From Sphingobacteriia bacterium 24-36-13 (GTDB lineage Bacteria; Bacteroidota; Bacteroidia; Chitinophagales; Chitinophagaceae), in assembly GCA_002281875.1 (NCBI GenBank), contig NCHN01000008.1:1-64000 (forward strand): a DNA stretch of 64,000 bases. Reading direction: 5' to 3'. Position numbers and translations under genes: made by a program. The notes under the pieces were generated by a model. That model did no database searches. It worked only from the letters and a program-made list of their open reading frames with translations, and was not told the origin of the DNA. Positions 8,331 through 17,356 of the stretch are shown in pieces (position 1 is the first letter of the stretch; the number at the start of each line of letters is the position of its first letter).

Positions 8331-9326
8331 ATGTACCAAAGTAAACAGAATTTTGTGGTTCAGAAGTGGGTTACAGGGCTAAGTGTGATCTTGTTTGTGC
8401 TAAAAATCACTGCGTATTATTTAACCGATTCCCTTGCCATACTATCTGATGCATTGGAAAGCATTGTGAATATAGTAGCTGGTTTTATTGGTTTGTACAG
8501 CTTATATGTAGCTTCTAAACCAAGAGACGAAGACCATCCCTATGGTCATGGAAAAGCAGCATTTGTTTCCGCAGCTGCTGAAGGAAGCCTTATTATAGCA
8601 GCCGGAATATTAATTATTTACGAAACCATCGTAAATATGCTGGCCAATCATACCGTACAACAATTGGATCATGGTATGTGGTTGGTGGGGGCAACAGCAG
8701 TACTTAATTATTTTGCTGGAGCCATTTGTATCAAGATTGGTAAAAAGAATAAATCATTGGCATTAGAAAGCAGCGGGAAGCATTTGCAAATTGATACATT
8801 CTCAACTGTAGGGGTATTATTAGCTATAGGTCTAATGTACTTTACTCATTTATATTGGATTGATAAAGTGATTGCATTTATATTAAGTGGCTGGATCATG
8901 TATAATGGATATACTATTTTACGAAAATCGCTAGCTGGAATAATGGATGAAGCAGATGAACAAATGCTGAAAGAATTTATACAAGTACTAGAAACAAATA
9001 AAAAAACAAATTGGATAGACTTGCACAATCTTAGGGTAATAAAGTATGGAGATTTATTGCATATTGATTGTCATTTAACCTTGCCCTGGTATTTGAATAT
9101 TCATGAAGCCCATGTAGAAATAGATGAACTATCTAATTTAATCAAGACCAATTTTGGAGACGCTATTGAACTTTTTGTACATACAGACGGTTGTTTAAAT
9201 TTCAGTTGCGCTATTTGCACCAAAAAAGACTGTGAGGTAAGAACCCAAGCATTTAAACAACAATTGAATTGGACCATAGAGAATGTAGTCTCTAATCAAA
9301 AACACAGTCTTGCCAAGCAGGTTTAA
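8331..9326 (+). CDS. Cation diffusion facilitator (CDF) metal transporter
   Basis: Inner-membrane metal ion/proton antiporter of 331 residues. The N-terminal six-helix domain includes DSLAILSDALESIVNIVAGF and the family sequence DEDHPYGHGKAAF; helix 5 carries GKHLQIDTFST, whose H and D four residues apart are metal ligands. Aligned by eye to E. coli YiiP, the helix-2 ligand positions D45/D49 correspond here to E43 and N47, so metal preference may differ from Zn. The cytoplasmic C-terminal domain ends in a cysteine cluster (CLNFSCAICTKKDCE) absent from YiiP, which could sense or hand over a soft metal. It is monocistronic as far as can be seen. Confidence 0.92.
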   Translation: MYQSKQNFVVQKWVTGLSVILFVLKITAYYLTDSLAILSDALESIVNIVAGFIGLYSLYVASKPRDEDHPYGHGKAAFVSAAAEGSLIIAAGILIIYETIVNMLANHTVQQLDHGMWLVGATAVLNYFAGAICIKIGKKNKSLALESSGKHLQIDTFSTVGVLLAIGLMYFTHLYWIDKVIAFILSGWIMYNGYTILRKSLAGIMDEADEQMLKEFIQVLETNKKTNWIDLHNLRVIKYGDLLHIDCHLTLPWYLNIHEAHVEIDELSNLIKTNFGDAIELFVHTDGCLNFSCAICTKKDCEVRTQAFKQQLNWTIENVVSNQKHSLAKQV

Positions 9327-9359
9327 AATAGGTAACTTGCAGGCTCAAATAATACAATT

Positions 9360-10730
9360 ATGGATAGTTGGAAACAATACCAAGACGCACACAAAGAAGA
9401 ATTTTTAGCGGAATTAATTGACTTATTAAAAATACCTAGCATTAGCGCCCGATCTGAAAATAAAGCGGATATGTTGCATTGTGCAGAAGTAGTAAAACAA
9501 AGACTAGTAGAAGCTGGTGCAGATACGGTTACTATTTATCCTACTCAAGGTCATCCAATCGTTTACGCAGAAAAAATAATTGACCCAAGTAAACCTACTG
9601 TGTTGGTGTATGGTCACTATGATGTGCAACCAGCTGATCCATTAGAACTGTGGCATAGTGGACCGTTTGAGCCCGTAATTAAAGATGGGAAAATTTACGC
9701 TCGAGGATCTGCTGATGATAAAGGGCAGTTTTATATGCATGTAAAGGCTTTGGAAACATTTACAAAAACCAATTCATTTTGTACCAATATTAAATTTTTA
9801 ATTGAAGGTGAAGAGGAAATAGGCAGTCCTAATTTGGCTGAGTTTGTTAAGGCCAATAAAGAGCTGTTGAAAGCAGATGTAATACTCATTTCAGATACCT
9901 CTATGTTAAGTATGGAAAATCCTTCCATAGATATAGGTGTACGTGGATTAAGCTATATAGAGGTTGAAATCACTGCTGCCAACAGAGATTTGCACAGTGG
10001 TGTTTATGGAGGAGCAGTAGCGAATCCCATTACAATACTTGCGCAAATGATTGCTTCATGTCATGATGAAAACAATCATATCACCATACCTGGTTTTTAT
10101 GATGATGTAGTAGAAGCAACCCCAGCAGAAAGAGAAAAAATGGCCAAAGCACCATTTGATGAATTAGCATATAAAACAGATTTGGGCATAACAGAATTAT
10201 GGGGAGAAAAAGGATTTACCACTAATGAAAGAACAGGTATTAGACCAACATTAGAAGTAAACGGAATTTGGGGAGGTTATACAGGAGAAGGCGCTAAAAC
10301 GGTGTTGCCTTCTAAGGCAACAGCAAAAATTTCTTGCAGATTGGTGCCCAATCAATCTTCATCAATCATCACTAAAAAAGTATTGGATTATTTCCACAGC
10401 ATAGCACCTGCAGGCGTTACTGTTAAAGCAGCTGAACACCATGGAGGAGAACCCTATATGACTCCAATTGATTCTATTGAATATAAAGCTGCTGCTAAAG
10501 CTGTAGAAACTTGTTTTGGAAAAGAGCCGATACCTGTAAGAGGTGGAGGAAGTATTCCAATTTGTGCATTGTTTGAAAAAGAATTGGGATTGAAAATTGT
10601 ATTCTTAGGTTTTGGATTAGACAGCGATAATTTACATAGTCCTAATGAAAAATACAATTTAGAAAACTACTATAAAGGCATTGAAACCATTCCGTACTTC
10701 CACCATTATTTTGCAGAAATGAAACAATAA
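9360..10730 (+). CDS. M20-family metallodipeptidase
   Basis: Cytosolic zinc-dependent exopeptidase of the M20/DapE-carnosinase group, 456 residues. Metal and catalytic motifs are in order: VLVYGHYDVQPAD (H86, D88), GSADDKGQF (D119, bridging), EGEEEIGSPN (catalytic E151, metal E152), and a C-terminal histidine in GLDSDNLHSPNE. A dimerisation (lid) domain lies between, around 190-310. The family hydrolyses dipeptides or acylated amino acids; the natural substrate is not determinable. Its stop is 2 bases before the start of the S4-domain gene, which is followed closely by trmD, suggesting a three-gene transcript of peptide salvage and RNA functions. Confidence 0.92.
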   Translation: MDSWKQYQDAHKEEFLAELIDLLKIPSISARSENKADMLHCAEVVKQRLVEAGADTVTIYPTQGHPIVYAEKIIDPSKPTVLVYGHYDVQPADPLELWHSGPFEPVIKDGKIYARGSADDKGQFYMHVKALETFTKTNSFCTNIKFLIEGEEEIGSPNLAEFVKANKELLKADVILISDTSMLSMENPSIDIGVRGLSYIEVEITAANRDLHSGVYGGAVANPITILAQMIASCHDENNHITIPGFYDDVVEATPAEREKMAKAPFDELAYKTDLGITELWGEKGFTTNERTGIRPTLEVNGIWGGYTGEGAKTVLPSKATAKISCRLVPNQSSSIITKKVLDYFHSIAPAGVTVKAAEHHGGEPYMTPIDSIEYKAAAKAVETCFGKEPIPVRGGGSIPICALFEKELGLKIVFLGFGLDSDNLHSPNEKYNLENYYKGIETIPYFHHYFAEMKQ

Positions 10731-10732
10731 GC

Positions 10733-11119
10733 ATGGCGGTTGAAAAAGAAAAATTAAGAATAGATAAATACCTCTGGAGTATTCGGCTTTTTAAAACAAG
10801 AAGCCAAGCGGGGGATGCATGTAGCAAGGGGAAAGTAAAATACCATGGAGATTCAGTAAAATCATCTAGGGTAGTTGCAGTTGGAGATGAATATGAAGTT
10901 AAAACAGAGGGGAAAAAGTGGGTGATTAAAGTAACAGGCCTCTTGCATACTAGGGCCGCTTATCCTGAAGCTATAAAGCATTATATTGATATTACACCAG
11001 CAGAAGAACTAGATCGAATTAAATTTGAAGCATCCAGTTTTCATACCGGTAAAAGGTTAAGTAAAGTAGGCAGGCCAACCAAAAGAGATCGAAGAGATTT
11101 GGGCGAATTCATGGATTAA
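10733..11119 (+). CDS. S4-domain RNA-binding protein (Hsp15/HslR-like)
   Basis: Small basic protein of 128 residues with an N-terminal S4 RNA-binding domain: RIDKYLWSIRLFKTRSQAGD, then SKGKVKYHGDSVKSSRVVAVGDE. Hsp15 (HslR) of E. coli binds stalled 50S subunits carrying nascent chains and has the same architecture, with a highly basic tail (here KRLSKVGRPTKRDRRD). The gene is 2 bases from the upstream peptidase and 22 bases before the chosen trmD start, consistent with an operon. Family assignment is strong; that it rescues stalled ribosomes is inferred from homology. Confidence 0.9.
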   Translation: MAVEKEKLRIDKYLWSIRLFKTRSQAGDACSKGKVKYHGDSVKSSRVVAVGDEYEVKTEGKKWVIKVTGLLHTRAAYPEAIKHYIDITPAEELDRIKFEASSFHTGKRLSKVGRPTKRDRRDLGEFMD

Positions 11120-11141
11120 AGAATCCTTTTAATTGTTGACT

Positions 11142-11825
11142 ATGATGACGATTGATATTATAACAGTAGTACCAGATTTACTGGAAGGTCCTTTTAGTCA
11201 TAGTATCATGAAAAGGGCACAGGATAAAGGATTGCTGACTGTACGTACGCATAACTTGAGAAAATGGGCCATCAATAAACATGCACAGGTAGACGACTAT
11301 CCTTTTGGTGGAGGTGCAGGCATGGTGCTCATGTGCGAACCATTGGCCAATGCCATTGAAGAGCTACAAATCAATACTTCCTATGATGCCATAATTTACA
11401 TGACCCCTGATGGCAAAACATTTGATCAACCCATGGCCAATCAATTATCGATGTTACAAAATCTCTTAATTATTTGCGGTCATTATAAGGGAATTGACCA
11501 AAGAATAAGAGACCAGTATATTACCATGGAAATTTCAATTGGCGATTACGTATTAAGTGGTGGTGAATTAGCTGCTGCGGTGGTAGTAGACGCAATAGGA
11601 AGACTGATTCCAGGTGTTTTAAGTGATGAAACTTCAGCCCTTACCGATTCATTTCAAGATAATTTATTAGCCCCACCTGTATATACTCGTCCGGCCGACT
11701 TTAGGGGAATGAAAGTGCCCGAGATATTGCTACAAGGCGACCCGAAAAAAGTGGACAACTGGCGTTTTGAGCAATCCGTAGAAAGAACCAAAACAAGAAG
11801 ACCTGATCTTTTTAAGGAAGATTAA
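11142..11825 (+). CDS. trmD: tRNA (guanine-37-N1)-methyltransferase TrmD
   Basis: Transfers a methyl group from S-adenosylmethionine to N1 of G37 next to the anticodon of several tRNAs, preventing +1 frameshifting. Diagnostic SPOUT trefoil-knot segments are present: [45 protein letters not shown] and [12 protein letters not shown]. The protein is 228 residues from the ATG at 11142 ([13 protein letters not shown]); the next codon is also ATG, and upstream TTG codons at 11133 are possible but unlikely starts. It is separated from rpsP, with which it is often clustered in other bacteria, and instead follows the S4-domain gene. Confidence 0.97.
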   Translation: MMTIDIITVVPDLLEGPFSHSIMKRAQDKGLLTVRTHNLRKWAINKHAQVDDYPFGGGAGMVLMCEPLANAIEELQINTSYDAIIYMTPDGKTFDQPMANQLSMLQNLLIICGHYKGIDQRIRDQYITMEISIGDYVLSGGELAAAVVVDAIGRLIPGVLSDETSALTDSFQDNLLAPPVYTRPADFRGMKVPEILLQGDPKKVDNWRFEQSVERTKTRRPDLFKED

Positions 11826-11922
11826 TTGGGCGTTTATCCGTTCATTCTGCCATTAACCATAATAAATAAGACTTTCTAGCATAAATTATATCAAATTTGC
11901 AGCGGCTAAAACCGACCATTCC

Positions 11923-14154
11923 ATGCCGCTAAAGTTTATGAGAGTTTTCGTACTTTTTTTATTCACTGCTTTTATTTCTACATTAACTGCTCAAGTGCGG
12001 AATGGAGAAACTTTTCAAAAGGATTACCAAATCAAAATTGCTAAAACAAGCACACCCGTTAAAATTGATGGGTTATTCGATGAAGAAGTATGGAGCCGAG
12101 CACAAAAAGTAAGTTCCTTTTGGGAAAAATATCCAGACGATAAAAAAAAGGCCAAACACGCTACCGAGGTTCAAACCGCATACGACGATAAATTCTTGTA
12201 TGTAGCATATACCGCTTTTGACTCAGGAAAAGTATTTATACAAAGTCTTAAAAGAGATATAGGACACGACGGAAACGATTGTGTTGCATTGGTCATTGAT
12301 CCAGTAAATACTAGAAACAACGGGTTCTTTTTTGTAGTAAATGCATACAATGCTCAAAGTGAAGATCAACTTACATCTGCCGGGGATGGTGTTTCTTTCA
12401 GTTGGGATCAAACTTGGTTTTCAGAAACAAAGAGATACGGAGACAGATGGACTGCTGAAATAGCCATACCATTTAAATCAATCCGTTATCCTGCAGATAA
12501 AAAACAATGGGGAATTAACTTTGTAAGAGTAGATACTAAAACCAACGAATATTCTACTTGGACCAATGTTCCTGTAAATTTTTCTTCACACGATATAGGA
12601 TACACTGGTGCATTAATTTGGGAAGATGCTCCACCAAAGCCTGGAGCCAATACGGTATTTGTTCCATTTGTTACAACAGAAGTAACAGAGAATAGATTAA
12701 ACGGTGATCCAATAAATGCCAAACCGAATGCAGGTTTTGATGCAAAGATTGGATTAACTTCTTCCCTCAATTTAGACTTAACAGTAAATCCAGATTTCTC
12801 CCAAATTGAAGTAGACCGACAAGTAACCAACTTAACTCGTTTCAATATTTTTTTCCCAGAGAGAAGAACTTTCTTTTTAGAAAATGCAGATTTATTTTCT
12901 GGATATGGTATAGATCCAATCAGGCCTTTTTATTCAAGAAGAATAGGACTTGATAAAAACGGGAACAAAATTCCCATTTTGTTTGGAGCAAGAGTGACCG
13001 GAAATATTACTAAGAAAACACGTATTGGATTCATGAATATGCAAACCGGTAGACAGGGTGATTATGCTCCTGAAAACTATACCGCGTTTTCTGTAGACCA
13101 ACGCGTATTTAATCGATCGGTCATTAAGGGCTATTTTTTAAACCGCACTAATTTTATGACTGATGCTGAAAAAGCAGCCAACCCATTGGACGCTTTTAGT
13201 AGAAATGCGGGAATAGAATACAACTATTCCGATTTAGAGGGAAAATGGGGCGCCTGGGCTACTTATCATCAATCTTTTAAACCCAATATTAAAAAAGACA
13301 ACGCTTTTTACAATCTTGGATTTTCATACAATAGTCGCAATTTTTCTTTCATGCAAGACCTTACCAATTTGGGTACGAATTATTATGCCGATATGGGGTT
13401 TATTGAAAGAATTGAAAATTATGACGCTTCAAGAGATACCAGTATTAGAGTTGGATTTAAACACTCGTATACCAACGCAGAATACAAAATTATACCAACA
13501 AAAGGAAAGCTAATAGGTATTCGATTTGAGTTAGAAAATTATATCGTTTTCAACCAAGACAATAGTTTTAACGAAAGAAATACGAACTTCAGCAATAGCA
13601 TAGAATTTAGGAATACTTCTAGAGTTAGCTATGGCATTAATGATTCAGAAGTAGATTTATTATTTCCCATTTCTTTTACAGATGCTACTCCATTGCCAGT
13701 AAATAAATACAAGTACAGAAATATAGAAGTAAATTATCGATCAGATTTCAGAAGACCTTTTAGTTTCAGGGTAAGCGGTGGAACTGGTGGTTTTTATAAT
13801 GGAACCAATCGAAGTTTATCAGCAGGCATTACATTCAGGAAATTACCTAATACTAATTTGGACTTAAACTTTCAATACAATAAACTAGAATTTCCTGGCA
13901 CTTATGGGTCTACTGAATTATTCTTGATTTCTCAAAGAACGGAAATCAATTTTTCTACTAAGGTATTCTGGACTACTTTTTTCCAGTATAATACCCAACG
14001 AAATAACATGAATATCAACAGTAGATTGCAGTATCGATTTAAGCCAATGAGCGATCTATTTCTAGTTTATACAGACAATTATTTTACATCGCCTTTATTT
14101 AAAAGTAGAAATAGAGCGCTCGTATTTAAGTTGAACTATTGGCTTAATCTATAA
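11923..14154 (+). CDS. Exported DUF5916/CBM9-like outer-membrane protein
   Basis: Large exported protein of 743 residues of a type frequent in Bacteroidota. A signal peptide (FVLFLFTAFISTLTAQ) precedes an N-terminal carbohydrate-binding-module-9-like domain (TPVKIDGLFDEEVWSRAQKV; VQTAYDDKFLYVAYTAFDSG, to about 220). The C-terminal DUF5916 part includes DLTVNPDFSQIEVDRQVTNL and FFPERRTFFLENADLFSG, followed by alternating aromatic strands up to a terminal YWLNL that suggest an outer-membrane beta-barrel. The role is not established; binding of a glycan or organic ligand is a family-level guess. Start could be the ATG at 11923 or at 11938. It is convergent with the BNR-repeat gene, 4 bases away. 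Confidence 0.85.
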   Translation: MPLKFMRVFVLFLFTAFISTLTAQVRNGETFQKDYQIKIAKTSTPVKIDGLFDEEVWSRAQKVSSFWEKYPDDKKKAKHATEVQTAYDDKFLYVAYTAFDSGKVFIQSLKRDIGHDGNDCVALVIDPVNTRNNGFFFVVNAYNAQSEDQLTSAGDGVSFSWDQTWFSETKRYGDRWTAEIAIPFKSIRYPADKKQWGINFVRVDTKTNEYSTWTNVPVNFSSHDIGYTGALIWEDAPPKPGANTVFVPFVTTEVTENRLNGDPINAKPNAGFDAKIGLTSSLNLDLTVNPDFSQIEVDRQVTNLTRFNIFFPERRTFFLENADLFSGYGIDPIRPFYSRRIGLDKNGNKIPILFGARVTGNITKKTRIGFMNMQTGRQGDYAPENYTAFSVDQRVFNRSVIKGYFLNRTNFMTDAEKAANPLDAFSRNAGIEYNYSDLEGKWGAWATYHQSFKPNIKKDNAFYNLGFSYNSRNFSFMQDLTNLGTNYYADMGFIERIENYDASRDTSIRVGFKHSYTNAEYKIIPTKGKLIGIRFELENYIVFNQDNSFNERNTNFSNSIEFRNTSRVSYGINDSEVDLLFPISFTDATPLPVNKYKYRNIEVNYRSDFRRPFSFRVSGGTGGFYNGTNRSLSAGITFRKLPNTNLDLNFQYNKLEFPGTYGSTELFLISQRTEINFSTKVFWTTFFQYNTQRNNMNINSRLQYRFKPMSDLFLVYTDNYFTSPLFKSRNRALVFKLNYWLNL

Positions 14155-14158
14155 AAAC

Positions 14159-17100
14159 TTATTTAATACCTATTACAGGTATTTGTTTTTCGTTAATCAT
14201 TTTATTTAATTGCTTTAAATCGGTATCCATGATCTTTTGCAATTTGATTAATTGCATATTTGCTTGTCCACCCAATTCAGCAAATGCTTCACGAACTTGC
14301 TTACTAGGTGCATTTTGACCACTAGAAGCAACTCCGTACAATCCTGCAATTTTATCGTTCAATCGAATAGGAAAGTTTAAAACATCTTGTCCGCTTTTTG
14401 CTTTGGTTTGATACAAAGCTTCCTCAATTGATGTTAGTTGTTTGCTGATGCTGTCAGCAAACTGCTTTAATTCTTTATTGGATTTTGCATCTATTCTTGC
14501 AGTAAGATCAGAAATTTGGGTTCTAACAGTTCGAATATTTTTAATGGCTTTTTGTACTTCACTAAATTTATCTCGAACAGATAATAAGAAAGAAACTTGG
14601 GCATCATAATCTGCTTCAGTAGCTTGATATAAAGGATTAGGTTTTATTACGAATGAAAATTCAGTTGAATCATTTCCGTATTTAACTTTTGCTGTGTATT
14701 TACCTGGGGCGGCTTTGGCGGAACCAATACCTCCATTCCATAAAATCATGCCGTCCGCTCTTTCAGCAGGGGGATAATTTTGATCCCAAACAAATTGGTT
14801 TACTCCTTCGCTAATTTCGATTTGGTCTTCAGCAACTTTTGTATTGCTGCTAAATGTTTTAATTGGTTTTCCTTTTTTATCCATTACAGTGATGGCCAAT
14901 TTTGAACTATCTGTAACTCCTTTTAAATAAAAATTAACAACAGTACCCTGCGGAGGATTCGCTCCTGCATTGGGTTCTGCAGCTGCAGCACCTCGTCTTC
15001 TTCTTCCGCCACCTTCTGTTCTATAAGAATCGTTAACTGGAAATACATGTAAGTTCTTATCTAAAATAGAAGCTGATTTTTGTTGAACAATGGTCAAATC
15101 ATCAATCACCCAGAACGAACGACCTTGTGTAGACACTATGAGATCATTGTCTTTTAAAGCAATATCAGTGATTGGCACAACGGGTAAATTTAACTGAAAG
15201 GGTTTCCAACTCAGTCCATCATTATAACTGATATACATGCCAAACTCTGTACCCGCATACAATAAACCCTGCACTTTTCTGTCTGCCCTAATAGCGCGAG
15301 TAAAATGCATATTATTAATACCGGTTGTTATTTTAGTCCAGGTTTTACCGTAATCCGTTGTTTTAAATAAATATGGTGTATAATCGTCAGACTTGTATTT
15401 GGTTCCAGCAAAAAATGCAGTTCCTTTTCTAAAAGGATCGGTTTCAATACAATTCCACATCATCCATTTTCCAGCATCAGCCGGAGTTACATTGCTCCAA
15501 TTTTTTCCTCCGTCTTGGCTTACATGAATCAACCCATCATCGCTACCAGTCCAAAGAACATCTTTTTCTAAGGCAGATTCTGTTGCAGCAAAAATGGTTG
15601 AATAATATTCAACAGAAGTATTGTCTTTAGTAATAGGTCCACCACTAGGGCCTTGTTTCATTTTATCATTGGTAGTTAAGTCTGGGCTAATCATTTCCCA
15701 ACTCTGTCCTTCATTTTCAGTTGAAAATAAATGGTTACCAGCAGTGTATAATTTCTTTGGATTGTGTGGAGAGAAGAAAATAGGGAAATTCCATTGGAAC
15801 CTGTATTTCAATACATCTGCCCCTGCACCCATTGGATTATCAGGCCAAACATTAATGGCCCTGTTTTCACCAGTACGATGATCTAGTCTAGATAAATAAC
15901 CACCATAATTTCCACCATATACAATTTCAGGATTCAACGGATCTGCAACCACATGGCCACTTTCAGAGCCAGCAGTTACATCCCAATCTCTTGAAGTAAT
16001 TCCAGCACCAGTTGTTCTACTTTTAATACGTACAGTAGAATTGTCTTGCTGTGCACCTAAAATTCTATAAGGAACCGAATTGTCTGTAGTAACACGGTAG
16101 TATTGACCAGTAGGTTGATTGTCCATGGTACTCCAATTATTACCGCCATCAAAACTTACTTGAGCGCCACCATCATCTGCTACAATCATGCGCTTGCCAT
16201 CTTCTGGATCAATCCACAAATCGTGGTGATCACCATGTGGGGTATTAATGGATTGAAATGTTCTTCCACCATCGGAACTCTTCATGAAGTTTACGTTGGG
16301 GCAATAAACCAAATTTTCATTTTTAGGATCAACATATACTTTGGTGTAGTACCAAGCACGTTGGCGAATATTATTATCACTACTGGTTAAAGACCAGGTT
16401 TCTCCAGCATCTTCACTTTTATATAATCCACCATTACTGTTCTCTATTATTGCATACACTTTTTCTGGATTAGAAGGAGCAACTGCAACACCTACAATAC
16501 CCCATAAACCTTTTGGCATACCTTTTTTATTGATTAACGGAACCCATGTTTCTCCGCCGTCTGTACTCTTATATAAGCCACTACCTTCTCCACCACTTTC
16601 CATACTATAAGGGGTTCTGATTACCCTCCACATACCTGCATAAAAAACATCTGGATTACCAGGCTCCATCACTAAATCAGAAGCACCAGTTTGGTTATTG
16701 ATGTACAAAGTTCTTTTCCAAGTTTTTCCTCCATCGGTTGTTTTATATACGCCTCTTTCTTCATTGGGTCCAAACAAATGACCCACTACTGCAGCCCAAA
16801 CTGTATTGGGATCTCGAGGGTGTATCACCAAACGAATAATATGTCTGCCATCATTTAAACCAATATTTTTCCAGGTTCTTCCGGCATCAGCACTACGCCA
16901 AACTCCACCCAATCCTTCCGCCACATTGCCTCGCATGGTGTTTTCTCCCTCCCCTGCATAAACAATGGATTCATCACTTGGCGCAACCGCCACTGCACCC
17001 ATGGTGCCGCCAAAATACTTATCAGAAATATTCTTCCAGTTACTACCACCATCAGTGGTTTTCCATACACCCCCACCTGTTCCACCAAAATAAAAAGTAG

Positions 17101-17299
17101 TTCTGTTTTTATAACTACCTGCAACAGCAGCACTTCTTCCACCTCTATATGGTCCAATAGAGCGGTACTTTACTTTAGAGAGCAACTGATCGGACTGATC
17201 TTCTTTAGGAGCAGCAACTTGTTTGGTTCTTTCCTTTTTTTGTGCTTGAATTGAGATGCAAGCAAAAATAAAGGTAAGTGTAAGTATAATATTTTTCAT
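14159..17299 (-). CDS. Exported VPS10/sortilin-like BNR-repeat beta-propeller protein
   Basis: A 1046-residue protein with a signal peptide (IILTLTFIFACISIQAQ) and many Asp-box/BNR repeats of the form S-x-D-x-G-x-x-W (TTDGGSNWKN, SADAGRTWKN, TTDGGKTWKR, STDGGETWVP, SEDAGETWSL, SQDGGKNWSN, TTDYGKTWTK) over about 45-690. These build one or two beta-propellers as in VPS10/sortilin and sialidases. An immunoglobulin-like segment follows around 790-900, then a helical C-terminus rich in K, Q and I. Such proteins are often labelled glycosyl hydrolase, but no catalytic residues are evident; a binding or scaffold role outside the cytoplasm is more cautious. The low-complexity stretch GGGRRRRGAAAAEP near 770 looks like a linker. 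Confidence 0.83.
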   Translation of the reverse strand: MKNIILTLTFIFACISIQAQKKERTKQVAAPKEDQSDQLLSKVKYRSIGPYRGGRSAAVAGSYKNRTTFYFGGTGGGVWKTTDGGSNWKNISDKYFGGTMGAVAVAPSDESIVYAGEGENTMRGNVAEGLGGVWRSADAGRTWKNIGLNDGRHIIRLVIHPRDPNTVWAAVVGHLFGPNEERGVYKTTDGGKTWKRTLYINNQTGASDLVMEPGNPDVFYAGMWRVIRTPYSMESGGEGSGLYKSTDGGETWVPLINKKGMPKGLWGIVGVAVAPSNPEKVYAIIENSNGGLYKSEDAGETWSLTSSDNNIRQRAWYYTKVYVDPKNENLVYCPNVNFMKSSDGGRTFQSINTPHGDHHDLWIDPEDGKRMIVADDGGAQVSFDGGNNWSTMDNQPTGQYYRVTTDNSVPYRILGAQQDNSTVRIKSRTTGAGITSRDWDVTAGSESGHVVADPLNPEIVYGGNYGGYLSRLDHRTGENRAINVWPDNPMGAGADVLKYRFQWNFPIFFSPHNPKKLYTAGNHLFSTENEGQSWEMISPDLTTNDKMKQGPSGGPITKDNTSVEYYSTIFAATESALEKDVLWTGSDDGLIHVSQDGGKNWSNVTPADAGKWMMWNCIETDPFRKGTAFFAGTKYKSDDYTPYLFKTTDYGKTWTKITTGINNMHFTRAIRADRKVQGLLYAGTEFGMYISYNDGLSWKPFQLNLPVVPITDIALKDNDLIVSTQGRSFWVIDDLTIVQQKSASILDKNLHVFPVNDSYRTEGGGRRRRGAAAAEPNAGANPPQGTVVNFYLKGVTDSSKLAITVMDKKGKPIKTFSSNTKVAEDQIEISEGVNQFVWDQNYPPAERADGMILWNGGIGSAKAAPGKYTAKVKYGNDSTEFSFVIKPNPLYQATEADYDAQVSFLLSVRDKFSEVQKAIKNIRTVRTQISDLTARIDAKSNKELKQFADSISKQLTSIEEALYQTKAKSGQDVLNFPIRLNDKIAGLYGVASSGQNAPSKQVREAFAELGGQANMQLIKLQKIMDTDLKQLNKMINEKQIPVIGIK

Positions 17300-17356
17300 G
17301 TTTTCTTATTCAATCAGTAAATTAACATAATTTGTATAGAATCTAATAGTAAAACC

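Noticed and set aside
12486..12845. 119-residue antisense frame within the DUF5916 gene
   Set aside because: No start context or conserved residues; shadow of the coding strand.
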